From positions 2,914,001 through 2,978,000 of the forward strand of contig VCCP01000004.1 of the NCBI GenBank assembly GCA_005765155.1: a DNA stretch of 64,000 nucleotides. The letters are read 5' to 3'. The notes below the pieces were generated by a model, which worked only from the letters and a program-made list of their open reading frames with translations, was not told the origin of the DNA and made no database searches. This document shows, in pieces, positions 46,149 to 58,600 of the stretch. This DNA is from Zelopaecilomyces penicillatus (taxonomy: Eukaryota > Ascomycota > Sordariomycetes > Hypocreales > Pseudodiploosporaceae). Numbering within the stretch: the stretch's first letter is position 1; each line of letters starts with the position of its first letter. Both the position numbers and the translations under genes were made by a program.

Positions 46149-47966
46149 ATGTTAAAAGTCTGGAATCTGCGATTCTTGGCTCTACCATGTAGAGCCCATA
46201 TTCAGTATCTGCTTGCCTTGGCGCTCGTCGTATTCGTCTTCTTCAACCTCATGATCTGGCGTGACATCTTATCATGGGGATACGCAAACCCTCGCAATAA
46301 TCTAGACAAAGGCTTTAGACATCCGATCGAGACACTCATGAACGATGCGCGAGCCAACCACGAAGCCCTTCTTGCGAAACAAAGCCGCGATCTCTACAGC
46401 GCCGCATCCCGATATCGAGCCCGTCGTGGAAGGCACCCCCCGCCAGGTTTCGATAAATGGGTTCAAGCAGCCCACGATTCCAAAGCCATCATTGTTGAGG
46501 ACTACTTTGATCGAATTTACAAGGACCTGGCGCCATTCTGGGGTCTCGAAACCGACACCATCGCTAAGCGGGCTAGCGCCTGGCACTGGGTTGTGAAGGT
46601 CCGCAATGGTACGGCCTCTGGTGTTGGTGATGTCAAAGGACGGGTGCCATGGTTGCAGCTGTGGACCGAATTAGTTGATGAATTTGCCAAGCATCTGCCC
46701 GATGTCGACATGCCTATAAATTACATGGACGAATCTCGACTTCTCGTCCCTTTTAACCAGGTGGAAAAACTGCTAGATCGAGAGAGAAAAAATCGGAAGA
46801 TTGTTAAAATGGCTGATGTCAAGACTGAATACACCGGTCTTAAAAAAGTCGATGCTGCTAAGCTGAAGCCTTATGATCCTAAATGGTATGGCCCTGAAAG
46901 TTCATACTGGGATTTGGCTGTCAAGACTTGTGGTCCCGATACTCCTGCCTATGGCATCAAATCCATAAAGGATTATTCACAACCCGCGCAATTGCCAAAT
47001 AACTGGCAACCAGGCTATACATATAAGGGGTTTGTACAGAACTGGACGGCGGCTCTGGATCCTTGTTTGCAGCCTCACATTCGCCAGTTGCATGGCACTT
47101 TTGTTGAACCCATCAGCCTGTCCTCGGCTGATGAGTTTATCCCCCTCTTTGGCGGATCCAAACTCCTAATGAACAATGAGATTATCATCCCTGGGGCTAT
47201 GTACCTCACCAAGAACGAATTCTACTCTGGGGGAGAGTACCATGGAGGAAACTGGCAGAACAAAAAGGACGGCCTCATCTGGCGCGGTGATGCTTCTGGT
47301 GGTCGAACACATGCCGAGAATTGGCACCATTTCCATCGCCACCGACTAATCGACATGCTTAACAGCACTACTGTTTCGCGCCTCGAAGCGCAACACAACC
47401 GATCTCTGACTTTCGAGCAGCCGTCAAATCACCCATATCAAGGCCGACATCAGTCTAACAGGGATTTGGGTACTTGGCTCCGCGGCTTTTCCGATGTTGG
47501 CTTTGTCCGAATCTGTCCACCCGGTGAATGTGACTTCCTTATGCATCATTTCCATCAGGTCAACAGCGTGCCTATGAAAGATCAATATCAGTACAAGTTT
47601 CTGCCCGATGTTGATGGTAACTCTTTCAGTGCTAGGTTCCGTGGCTTCTTACGATCTACTAGCATGCCTCTCAAAGCCAGCATTTATACAGAGTGGCACG
47701 ATGATCGACTTGTACCTTGGGTACATTTTGTGCCCCTAGATAACACCTTTCAAGATCTGTATCCTGCGTTGGAATTTTTTGCCGATGGCCCGGGCAAGCC
47801 TGGAGATGCAGCTGCCCAGTTCATCGCCGAGAGTGGCCAGGAATGGGCCGAGAAGGTGCTTCGGAGGGAGGACATGATGCTTTACGTGTGGCGGTTGTTG
47901 CTGGAGTGGGCGCGAGTTTGTGACGAGAACAGAGAAGTCTTGGGCTTTGTTGATGACCTCAAGTGA
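46149..47966 (+). CDS. CAP10-like glycosyltransferase, family GT90
   Basis: This intronless 605-aa type II membrane protein has a short basic tail and one membrane span (about residues 19-37), so the catalytic domain should face the Golgi lumen. The C-terminal half matches the CAP10 domain (DUF821, GT90), which transfers xylose or other sugars in fungal and animal enzymes. Visible landmarks are IIPGAMYLTKNEFY, DGLIWRGDASGG, NWHHFHRHRL, YKFLPDVDGNSFSARF and the late HFVPLDNTFQDL stretch. The start follows a C-rich leader (ACCCTCGCTTCAATG). Its acceptor and sugar are unknown; in an ascomycete it may modify wall or secreted glycans. It converges with GYP1 (402 bp between stops). Confidence 0.85.
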   Translation: MLKVWNLRFLALPCRAHIQYLLALALVVFVFFNLMIWRDILSWGYANPRNNLDKGFRHPIETLMNDARANHEALLAKQSRDLYSAASRYRARRGRHPPPGFDKWVQAAHDSKAIIVEDYFDRIYKDLAPFWGLETDTIAKRASAWHWVVKVRNGTASGVGDVKGRVPWLQLWTELVDEFAKHLPDVDMPINYMDESRLLVPFNQVEKLLDRERKNRKIVKMADVKTEYTGLKKVDAAKLKPYDPKWYGPESSYWDLAVKTCGPDTPAYGIKSIKDYSQPAQLPNNWQPGYTYKGFVQNWTAALDPCLQPHIRQLHGTFVEPISLSSADEFIPLFGGSKLLMNNEIIIPGAMYLTKNEFYSGGEYHGGNWQNKKDGLIWRGDASGGRTHAENWHHFHRHRLIDMLNSTTVSRLEAQHNRSLTFEQPSNHPYQGRHQSNRDLGTWLRGFSDVGFVRICPPGECDFLMHHFHQVNSVPMKDQYQYKFLPDVDGNSFSARFRGFLRSTSMPLKASIYTEWHDDRLVPWVHFVPLDNTFQDLYPALEFFADGPGKPGDAAAQFIAESGQEWAEKVLRREDMMLYVWRLLLEWARVCDENREVLGFVDDLK

Positions 47967-48368
47967 TGGTGAGCGAGTTGACTAGTTGAGATGCGAAGAC
48001 TTCAAGGCGTATGGAGAGCGATTTTGGCGTCTTGTTTTGTATAAATCTTTCTTGCATAAGCCATGGCGTTAGAAGAGTTGGGATTTATAAACAACACCTA
48101 AAGAACCCTGATTAGACGATTAGATGACTCGGCGCTGCGGTTTCTCCATTTGCAATCTTGTTTTCCCCCTTTTCTTCTGTCTCCGGGCAAAGTGGCTATG
48201 TTGTTAGAGGCCATACTTTGTAATGCAATGTTGAATTGGGGGGCTTAGTTTGACTTTGTTCACACTATGAATGTATGTAAGCTGCAATCTGCAACGCACA
48301 AGCTGCTCTTGCAAGCACATTTGTGCACCAGAGAAACCCCTTCAAGCGAGCGTGATTATCTTTTATTA
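47967..48368. other. Convergent 3' region, GT90 and GYP1 genes
   Basis: 402 bases with both 3'UTRs and nothing else visible. Confidence 0.6.
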
Positions 48369-50718
48369 TTATAGCTGCAGATTTGCCAGAAGCGGGCGCT
48401 GGGGCTGGCCCTTCAAATGTGCCGCCGAGCCCTTGTACAGACTTTGCCAGATGAAAGCCTCGCTGAGGAGCAACTCGATATCCTTTTCCGTCCAGGCCTT
48501 GGTGGGGAGACTTTGCAGAAACATCATAATCTCCTGGAAGTCCATTTTAACAAGCTTGTCAGACCACTTAACCAGGAGAGCAGCGCAGACGTAAAGGTGG
48601 AATTCAGAGAATCCCTGTTCTTCTGCCTGTAATTGTATGATTTATAAATTAGCAAAAGAGGTAGGAGAATAGAAAGAGCAGGTTTTATTTAAATGAAAGA
48701 GAAGCGGAGAGGGGTTGATGAGGCAGGTATGTTAAGTATCTGGGCTTACAAGGTAGGTGTCCCACATGCGGATGGTATTTTGAACACTGATCTCGCGCAT
48801 GAGAAGGCAGTTCATCCAACGGAAACTAAACTGGATGAATTCAACACCCTCGCTCTCGAGATGCTTCGATAGGCTAGAGTCAATCCTAGCAGTGAGATCG
48901 CGGAGCGCTGTCACCTGCCGCTGGATGCCTGGCTGGGCAACAATGTAGTGGTCCTGAATGCCATCGAGCAGTTTAGTCAAGCACCAGAAAGAGTCTGCTT
49001 CGACTGCGTCCAGCACCGACTTAGGGAGCTGTCCCGGATCCATGCCAGTCTCGATGTTATGATCCCCAATATAGAGCCCCAGGAATACCTCCCAGAAAGG
49101 CGTTACGAGATCGTTGATGCCCTGGACATACCCGCTTGCAGGATGTCTTACAGCCCATACATAGAGGATGCGCTCCAACGAGCGTTGTGTTGCTTCATAG
49201 CTGTATAACTCAATGTGAGGGTTTGTCCTAGGAATGTCGATGCTGATCTGGTGCCAGATGGCCTCGTCCAGACCTCTGGCCCTCCCCGTGGAGGTTGCGC
49301 CGGTCCCAACGCCCCCTCTTTCAAACGCCTGTCTTACACCATCGAGATATTCTTTGCGCTTTCGCTCCAACGTTGCGATTCGTCTTTCGCTATTGGTTGG
49401 AAGGTAGCTGAGAAGAAGCTGCCAAGTCATAGCGCGGACCTCCTCTGGCACTCCAGACCAGGCCAGAGCCCGTAGGTCTGGCAGTGAGATGGATGATGCC
49501 TGGAGGAGGCGCTTAAACTTATTAATGCGTGTTATTCTGGAATTAATTGCGTCGGCTTCTTTGGGGGAGGCGTTGCTAGGGACAGTAGGGTAATTTATCA
49601 AGTGAAGAGCATTCGCAGAATCTGCACCATTTGCTATTAGCACGTTTGGTTTATCACTTGATGTAAAGATATTAGTCCAAACCGACCTTTGAGTATCTCC
49701 TTATACTGTGGTCGGAGAATTTTACCCTCGCTCTTCTTGGGCATGGGATAAGTAGGTGCTGGACGTTCAATAGCTATGTCGCCGCTGTTGGAAAGCCGTC
49801 TTGCCGCAGGTATCCCATACACATGCTCCGAGGTAGGTGGAAGAGAACTATCGTGTGAGTCGAATTTTGTTTGAGTGGCCAGCCTTTTTGTCCGTCTTTT
49901 CATGTTGGAGAGACTGGGAAGACCGAAATCATCCCCATCATCATCTTCGTATCCCAACATCTCATCCTCGTCTGCTTTCCAGTCATCGTTCGTGTTTGAT
50001 AAAAAGCTGATGTAGCTCTTGAATGGAGGAGTGCTACGGCCAGTCGAGCCTCGTGGTGGCGGTGAAGCATCCGTTGGTCGAGCTCTTGCTGAGGAGGCGG
50101 ATGGAGGCGTTCGGGGGCGAGGAGAGGCAGAACTTGAAAGATTTCTGGTTCAACGGTCAATAGGCAGCTATTTTGGCAGGTAGGGTGGCGCCTCAAGACA
50201 CCCCATGACACATGACATACAGTGAGTCAAACCGCAGGACATCGGCATGGGAATAGGCGGCGCCAACGACTATATTGGAGGCGTCGCGTCCCGTAGGGTT
50301 CGTAGTGTTTCGTCTGGCAGCATTCTCGCGCAGAGGTGGCGGTCTCCAGAAAGGGGAGGCAGATCTGGGTTGCAGAACATGTTAACAACGTAGGCAGTCA
50401 AAGGGACAGGATGGCATTGACGAGCGTACTCGGACCTATCTAATGCGCAATCGAGTTCGTGGTTCTTCTGTCAGCTATAAAAAAACCATTGCTCGGCCTC
50501 GGCCAGTTTCAAATCCGTGCCTGTCGACACCCACATCAAAGGGTAAAAGGGAGGGGATCGCGGAACATAACACACATACCGACCTGAACCATCTCTTGGG
50601 GCAGCGGGGCAGTCAGCGTCATTGCATGAGTGCATCGAACGGGTGTTTGTTGGCCTCGAGGAAAACTCACTGAATTGGCCGGCTTCTTGCCGCTTCCCGA
50701 GGACGACCACATGTTCAT
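48369..50718 (-). CDS. GYP1: TBC-domain Rab GTPase-activating protein Gyp1
   Basis: Minus strand. Clear exons are 50364-50221, 50132-49687, 49621-48750 and 48626-48369, with a 5' part between 50718 and about 50580 that I could not settle. The protein stimulates GTP hydrolysis by Golgi Rabs such as Ypt1. An N-terminal disordered region rich in Ser and Pro precedes the TBC domain, which runs through the last two exons. Both catalytic fingers are present: Arg in ISIDIPRTNP and Gln in GYVQGINDL. RMWDTYL and the GFSEFHLYVCAALL helix also match Gyp1/TBC1D22. The likely first exon reads MWSSSGSGKKPANS but ends in a phase that does not fit the SASPFWRPPP exon. A frame running through 50580 ending APRDGSGR does fit. 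A GTCGGT donor is used at 49686. Confidence 0.85.
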
Positions 50719-51498
50719 GAATGGTCGTCAATTGTGCTGATGAAGATCTTCATTCTGCGAGACCTGGCTGGGCAGTGTCCGTCAAGACTGGGGGCTCAGG
50801 CGACGCTGGCATCGGTGATGACAGTCAGACAGACCGTGCCTTGGGGGTGCCGGGTGCTGAGTTAGGTCGGAGGCCAGCTCCATTTGTGAGCTGGAGGCAG
50901 GGCACTAATATTGCGGCACTACAGTGCTGTTGATCGGGTAGTGGGTGCGATACATAGATACCGTCAACTGCGGCAGCTTGTAGGCAGCTTGCAGGGCGGG
51001 GTAGCGCTGCTGTAGGGCATCAGGTGTGCAGCATGGGCCTAAAATCATCCATCCAATGGAATTTATGGGCGATTGACCGCCTTCTATTATCGACCACCAC
51101 TGTAATTACAGCACTGTGCACAAGGGGTATACCGACACTGCACAGAGGTTTGTATGGGCCAGGGCCGGCACTAATGCTCTGTTAAGAACCTACCTACCGA
51201 AACAAAGAAGCCAATGGGCCAGCCCACTGAGGCTTAAAATAGTTAGGTACCTTACATGACCATGGTCTGCCAGCTCTCCTAGCACCCAGCCGTATTTAAC
51301 GGCTACTCCGACTCCGCTCAAAGAACTCTGCTTCTACAAATCCCTTTCACCACCTTTCTCTCCATCGCGGCTTGGATCTATCAGATTACGCATCTCCAGC
51401 TGGCCAATCCATCAGAGGTTGGCGCGCGTCTTCTCACTTCAACCCGTCCTTTTTTTCTCCTGCCTCCACCCTTTTCTTTCGCAAACTCATAGCTCATC
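50719..51498. other. Divergent promoter region, GYP1 and HRP1
   Basis: 780 bases between two opposed starts. AGGTA/TACCT words occur at 51185-51255, and a C/T-rich HRP1 leader fills 51340-51490. No gene seen. Confidence 0.5.
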
Positions 51499-54128
51499 AT
51501 GGCAGACGAAAACTTCGAGGATGAACTTTTTGCAGATCTGTACGGGCCACCGCTTGTTTCATCAACATTTGTCCTAGGAGTGCTAATAGCGTACTTGTAG
51601 CTACGATGATAACGATGCTTCTTCCAAGGCTGCGCCTCAGCCGCCCGCCCCAATCGTTGCGCAGTCAAATGAAAGCCACGGCTTGGATTATTCTAACTCG
51701 ACCGGCCCAGTTGCGGATCACGATAACGGCGACTATGATGGAATGAACCAGGATGCGGATGACGACGACGATGATGATGATGTTGACTTCAACCTTGGAG
51801 GAGGTGGCGGCGCAGGATCAGGCGCTGTCAACCATGGTACGCACCATGATGACATGCCATCGACTCCCCCGTATGGTGCGGTGCATAAATCAAGCTCCAA
51901 AGAAGATGGGTAAGTTTTCCTCCATGATAACTGTTGCCTGAGTGGCCCAGGTTCAATCGAAATCTTCACCATATCACAGCGGCGAGTGCCGCATGTATTT
52001 GATTCACATTGTTCGGGTAGGAGCCAAGCTTTGGGATGCTGCAGCATTGGGATGGCCTAAATGCACCTTGGTTTCGGTATTGGCCGGTGATGGGCTGGGC
52101 TGGATGGAGGAGAGACCTGAATGACATATGGAGGCTTTGTCTACCTGACAACGAGTTGTCAATATCATATTCCAGTGGGTCAGCTTATCACCTCAGGATA
52201 TGGACGTTTGATGAGCCTCAACGCAAACATCGTTTACTACATCACTGCAAAAGAGAGAGATGAGCTCGCGAGAACGCGGAGGGAGAGATGGCCTTCTTCT
52301 TTTTGGAGCTGGAGTATCTATCACCTGTTGATTAAAACCAAGAAGTACCAGCTCGACTCTAGTCATTGCAGGAGACAATCCTGTCTTCCATAGCCCTCAG
52401 TCGCAGAGATCTTGAAGGAGTCCACGAGAGTATAGGCACTTTTCAAGAGGCTGTAGCAATATTTGCAGCGAATAGCGCTCGAGGTCAGCTCGTACCTAGC
52501 AGCAGACAGTCAGTCAGACACAAGCAGACAAAAACGATAGCACAAGACGATGAGAAAAAAAAAGAAGAAAATTCGACAACAACTTTATGGCATCTCACGC
52601 TTTTGCTGCACCCTCTATCATCGCACTGGATGTTCATCTTTCTGCCATCGCTCTTCTTCCCTCAATTTGGCTTGCGCAGCACAGCCCCGAATGTTTGCAG
52701 CATCCTATTATCAGCAGTAGCTGGGGGAGCTTTGGTTGTATGCTTATGGCATGTTGAGGGCAATATGCCTAACGACAAACCGTTTTATCGGTCACTCCAC
52801 GTATCTCTACACCCACTCATCTCGCTCCGGTGTCATGTCTTTTTGACAACCATTAGATGATCATGTGGCGCGGTTCGCGTACTCCCCAGTGACACGAGGT
52901 CAGGGGTAGTAAATGTCTGTCCATGAGCCGTTTACGAACGCCACCTAGACGTGTGTGCTTGAAGACTTGACACAGTCTCCCAGCGGTTTGTACACAGCTG
53001 TCGATATTGATATGCCCATTCATTGTCTTGTCACCCGGAGGAGCCTCATGCATGATGTCTGGTTAATCGCTTCATTGTTTTGTTTCTCTTTCGTATAAAC
53101 ACTTCACTTTTTTTTTTTTTGCTCAACAAGGCTGATTGATAACTGACATTTAACGTTTTAGCAAGATGTTTATTGGAGGATTGAATTGGGAAACAACAGA
53201 CCGTAAGTCCCTCGCATCATGTATGCCGCATGCTTTCAGTGCCGAATGTTCTAACTGGTTATAGAATCCCTGCGCGATTATTTCTCTCAGTTTGGCGAGG
53301 TGATCGAGTGCACTGTGATGCGAGACAGTAGTACCGGCCGATCTAGAGGTTTTGGATTTCTTACTTTTAAGGATGCCAAGACTGTGAATATTGTCATGGT
53401 CAAGGAGCATTTCCTCGATGGCAAAATCGTAAGCCTTACATTTACAGCGTTACACCTGTAAAAGATCTTGGCTGCTAACAGTGTTGGATATCTAGATTGA
53501 TCCTAAGAGAGCTATTCCTCGCGACGAGCAGGAGAAAACTAGTAAGATCTTTGTTGGTGGTGTCAGCCAAGAAACTACGGACCAAGAATTCCGAGACTAC
53601 TTTGCCCAGTTCGGTCGAGTTGTTGATGCCACCCTGATGATGGATAAGGACACTGGTCGGCCAAGGGGATTCGGCTTTGTTACTTTTGAGAGTGAAGCTG
53701 GAGTGGACGCTTGTATCAACGTGCCTCTGGAGATTCATGGCAAGCCCATTGAGGTTAAAAAGGCACAACCGAGGGGCAACCTCCGTGAAGAAGAGGAAGC
53801 GGCGAAGCGCAGCAAGTTTAGGAAAGGCGACGAGCAGCCTGCACAGGGTAGCGGTGGTATGGGTCAACAGATGGGCGGTAACAGTGGCATGACACCTCAG
53901 GTTATGGCGCAATACTTTCAGAGGATGCAGCAGTACTTTGCCATGATGCAGTCACAGATGGCAATGAGTCGCGGCATGCCCATGAACCCTGCTATGTGGC
54001 AACAGATGCAGCAAATGCAACAGATGCAACAGATGATGGGCAGGGGCGGCCCAGGCGGCCAGAACATGATGAACAATATGAATCCCCAGATGATGCAGCA
54101 GATGCAGCAGATGCAACAGCAAATGATG

Positions 54129-54163
<35 letters not shown>

Positions 54164-54572
54164 ACCACAGGGCGGGCAAGGAAACGATGGCGCCTATGAT
54201 AACTACAACCAGTATCAGCAGCAACCTCCCCAAGGTCCATCGGGCCGGAGAGGAGGTCGGGGCGGTGGCTACGGTGGTCATGGAGGAGGCTACGGCATGG
54301 GCGGGGCAGGTGCAGGTGCCGGAGGAGGAGGAGGAGGCGGCGGCGGCGCACCGACATCTTGGGAGGGCATGTATGACGATGTCCCACAGCCTAATGCCAG
54401 CCAAGGCGGCTTCCGGCGCGGTGGAAGTGCCGGGCAGGGAGGGACTCCTGATCCACAGCATGCGCCGCCAGCGAATGCGCCAACAGGGCCGAAGAACGCT
54501 GGCAAGCCTGGAGCCAATTACCGTGGAGGTGGAAGAGGCAGCAACCGGGGGTTCCACCCCTACGCCCGATGA
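51499..54572 (+). CDS. HRP1: mRNA 3'-end cleavage factor, hnRNP-like Hrp1/Nab4
   Basis: Five exons (51499-51539, 51601-51909, 53162-53202, 53265-53428, 53496-54572) give 543 aa. Hrp1 binds the efficiency element of pre-mRNA as cleavage factor IB and shuttles with mRNA. The N-terminus is acidic, with a run of eight Asp encoded near 51758-51781. RRM1 (about 118-190) has MFIGGL and RGFGFLTF; RRM2 (about 202-276) has IFVGGV and RGFGFVTF; the linker is PKRAIPRDEQEKTSK. The tail is Met/Gln-rich with a 12-Gln run, then Gly-rich, ending in RGG-like repeats and FHPYAR. Intron 2 (51910-53161) is 1252 bp, extreme for this genome, and may hide an alternative exon. It is divergent from GYP1. Confidence 0.92.
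51910..53161 (+). other. Long intron 2 of HRP1
   Basis: Donor GTAAGT at 51910 and acceptor TTTTAG at 53156-53161, preceded by a poly-T run, give a 1252-bp intron that joins in frame. An internal acceptor CAG at 51977-51979 could define a shorter 70-bp intron. The sequence after it stays open for 48 codons and then stops at 52122-52124. No separate gene is supported inside; two overlapping open frames (52036-52860) look like chance. Confidence 0.6.
54015..54170 (+). repeat. CAG/CAA/ATG low-complexity tract in HRP1
   Basis: Repeated ATGCAGCAG and CAACAG units encode a Met/Gln-rich stretch that ends in 12 consecutive Gln (54129-54164, mixed CAA and CAG). Mixed codons limit slippage, but the tract is still likely to vary in length between strains. 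Confidence 0.75.
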
Positions 54573-55667
54573 GCAAGCTCTGGAGAAGATCTACACAGTA
54601 AATCACTGGCGACACAGCACAAACAGATCAATGAGGGTCAACACAAGAGGCAGAGAGAAATGGACGACTTCTCATCGTGGTATGATTCGAGCGAGGGGCT
54701 AAGGAAACGGAATGGGCAACAGTCCACCTTTTTTATGGGTTTTATCTTTTTTAAAGTAAACGTGTATTATATCATCATCGCCACAAGGGTGAACTGAGGA
54801 AGAGAGAAAATGGACCAGGTAGAAGCGTATAAGCTGCTAGATAAATTGGGCGCAGACGCAGGGAGGCGACACAGGATGAATGGACTAACAACTAGGCTGC
54901 ATTCAACGAAGCTGTGATGGGGGTTGCTTGGTCCTTTTGGCCGTTTTCTGAACTATACAAGTTCTGGAGTTATCGTGTTGTCTATCTATCTATCTCCTGG
55001 ATTGGTGTGGTTTGCTAGATTTTTTTTTATATCTTTTGCTTCTCTCTCCAGCGACATCGACAAACAAGATATAATACTGAGAACTACAATGAAAAAAGAA
55101 ACAGATATATGACACACCTTCTGACTCTGGCGGCGTTGATATTGCACTAACTTACCTGGACACATGCCAAAAGAAAAGGTGTATTTTATTGGAAACCAAG
55201 GAATCTAGTCATTATTAGCTATGAAGGATTACTCTTCAATAATAGAATAGAAGACCTGCGTAAATAGGTGGGTTGAATTAAGAAGAGAATCACATCACAA
55301 CATGAGCAAAGAAATAAGCGTATTGTTGTAATTAGAGGAAACTAAATATCAAAGAGGTCTTATTTTTTTCATCCGCCTGTGATGATGCCTCTGCCGTTGT
55401 CTAGGTATCTTGAACTTGCCCAAGCTAGGAAATAATATCCCTCCACCTTTACCTATGTCTTGTGCCTTCTACTCCCATGCGCCCCTGCTGCTCAAATGCC
55501 AAGTGTTCGGCCGTCGTGTTCATGTATACACAATATCCCATCCCATCATGCTAGCTAATACGAAGACGCCGTAGCATAAATATATGCGGAAAAAAAAACA
55601 AAGCCGCCCTCCCCATCCCCCCGATAAAATCCTCAATCGAACTCGCAAGAAATCAAATCATTTGCTT
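54573..55667. other. Convergent 3' region, HRP1 and the C2H2 factor
   Basis: 1.1 kb with both 3'UTRs and a short TATC repeat near 54978-54995. No gene seen. Confidence 0.55.
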
Positions 55668-58600
55668 CTAGAAGCGTGTGCAATTGTCGCCCTCATCTAG
55701 TTTCTTCAGGACCCCAACAGCGTCAGCAAGCAACATGCTGCGTCCACCGAGACAGTCTCTCTCTAGTGAAGCCCTTGCAAGGCCAATCACTCCTGATGCC
55801 TCGCGTTTTTCTTCTTCTGACATTTGTTGTATCTCTGCTGGTTGCATTTCCGAAACCTTGAGAATCCAGCGCACAGCTGCGCTGCGTGAGGGTTTGCTCG
55901 CACCCGAATGGCGCCATCCGACATGACCAAATGCCCAGCAGATCAAAGCTGAAACGTATACTCCCCAAAAGTCGGAGATTTCCTTGTAGGGGTTGTTCGC
56001 AGTCAATCCTGCGTTGCCATCCTCGCCCGCGTTCAATGATAATCTGAGGAACATCTTCAGGGCACGAGCGGCGAAAGAGGTTGCCACTGCCGCGCTACCA
56101 GAGTCCCTCCATTTTTCGAGTTGTTGTTGATGGTCTAAGAAAGCGCTCGCCTGCAGAACTTTTTTATTGAAGACCCAGCTGTCTCCTGAGACAGAGAGAA
56201 TAGTGTGAAGTGGGGTGTAGTGCAAAGCCAAGTATGTCATAGCACCTGGAGAGTAAGGGAACAGATTGACGAGGCGGAAATTTTCCGTATTAACGCCAGA
56301 GGCGTCCTCCAAGAGTTCAACCTTGGTGAGGGACTGCCTCTGGGGGAGTTGGAGTGTGTGCGTGGCGAGAAGAATAGCCGCATCGAACGGAGGTATTGTA
56401 GCAATGTCCGCGGCTGAGAGCTGCTCCAAAAGGGTAGCGGCCACGGTGCCCATCACCTCTCCCGATACATTTGTGTTGCTCCAGGCTTGACAGGTTGGCG
56501 CGTCCCACAGCTGCGTTGTGCTGACAGAGAGTGGGATGGGCAATGTACTAGGGGAACTATAGTCCAGACCAAGGGTTGGAATATGTGGCTGCTCGAGGTA
56601 GTACATGCTATGCACGTCGAGAAGGAAGCAGGCCGAAAGAAGCCGTCGCCTAGATTCCGTGTCTACCCACATCTTCCATCGCTGAGAATCGTCACAACTG
56701 GCCAAAACCGTCGGGAAAGTATTTTGCATGTTGATAACCTGTAAAAGAGTTCAGCGTCATAGTCCTTTGAGAATGTGATAATATCGGTAGTGGAGGGATA
56801 TAAGCATCATTCAACACGAGTGGAGCAGGACCGGCAAAAAAATGGAGAAAGGGGCAATGAGTATAGGTGTGAACTAACCATTTGGTACAAAGTTTCAAAT
56901 CGGACGGATGGTTGGTAGGCATTCTTGTTGCGTCCTCGGAATCGGGCATAATACTCGCAAAGAAGAACTGATTGCATAATGGGTAGAGGCCAGTCTTGAG
57001 AGGTGGTAAACTAGAAAATGCGTGTTAACGAGGGCTTCTCGAGTACCAAGATATTATATTATGCCTTACCATTTTGGACTTGTTCCAAGCATATGCATGC
57101 AGTTGGTTTCCGGTATTGCGATGCTCCTGGTGCTCGAGAAATTGGGTTGCAATGGCAGCCATTGCACTTTGAAGCACGTCAAGATGTTCCGGTACAAAAC
57201 CCGATGCGTTCTCAAAAGTCGGTCGGTGAATCACAGGATATTTGGCATGGAACTTGTCCCAATAGACTTCAAGATAAGCGGGAACTGCTCCGCGGGCTTC
57301 ACGGCTCAGGGCCACCGGCATCAAACCCTGGGGACTAAAAAGACCAAGTGCATCCACTGGCTCCCTGCCACATGTACGAGGGTACGCCATACGGTCTGAA
57401 GGCAACGCTGAAGGTGTTGTGACGCAAGCTTCTGCCGATTGTCCTGCGACCAGTTGCGGTGATAGGCCACGGATGGTGGCATCTGGAATATGATGAACAC
57501 CGTATAAAGAACTACCGTCCTCATAGCCTGGAAGTGGAAGTCCCATACTGTCCCCATACACCGAAGCGTAGATTTGAGGAGGCGAAGAGCTGTATCCAAA
57601 GGAAAGACCATAACCAGTGGCCAAGATCGGGCTTTGCAACTCTCTTGATGCAACAGGGAAGGATACAAGACCGTTGCTCCACTCTGAACTCGAAGGACGT
57701 ACTCTTTGATGTTGAAATCCGTAACTGTCCGATGGTGAAGTCGAATAACTGCTTTCAGAGGCGGAGGAAGTCATGCCTGCATTATCTGCCCATGCGAGGC
57801 TTGATGTTGTTGTATCAGACATGTAGAGATCTGGAACTGGTTCAAGCGTGGGTTGGCCGGTAGTCGGGCGTGGTTCTTCATAGGCAGGGACAAGCCCGGT
57901 AACGGGGGCCTTAGTGTCATGAGTTGGCTCCACTCCGTATTCATTCTTGATTGCTGCCATGTGGTAGCTAGTTTGCGCATCCCGAACATGCGATGGTGCC
58001 ATATGGCTGCCTCGAGATGTGGGCTTGCTGATGGATGACCAGTGATTCGATGCCATGCCTAGGCCCTGCATTGATGTACCTGTAGGCCCAACGCCAGATG
58101 CTGAACCGCCATATCCTGAAGGCATCTGCAAGAGCGGTGCTGGTGGTGAACTGCCGTAACCTCGTGTGGGGCTTCCAGCACCATACTGTCGTCCCGAAGA
58201 TTGATTATTGCCGTTGGCCATCTTTTCGTCTTGTTCACTACGCTTATGTTAAAAAAAAAAACAATTCCGCCCAGTTGCCAACGACTATAATCTTACTGTC
58301 TTTGTTGATGGCGTTCAAGAAGGTCCTTTCGGTGGAAAACCTTTTCACAGCCAGGAATGGTACAGGCAAGTTCAGGTGGTTGGTGACTCAGTTGATGCCG
58401 TCTGGAATTCATTTTAGTAAAGACGTGATTGATTCAAACAGTTTTATAAGACAAACCTCAAATGCTCTGCCCTTGTAAAAGTCTTATTGTTGGAAAATTG
58501 TCAACGATACAATCCGGTTTAATCATGGAGTGAATTATCATACCTTGGCCGGACGGCATATCTCGCACGTGTGAACTGGAACACCTTTTTTGGCACGGCT

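Noticed and set aside
53952..54557. 201-codon minus-strand frame opposite HRP1
   Set aside because: Leu/His-rich shadow of the CAG/CAA and Gly repeats of HRP1.
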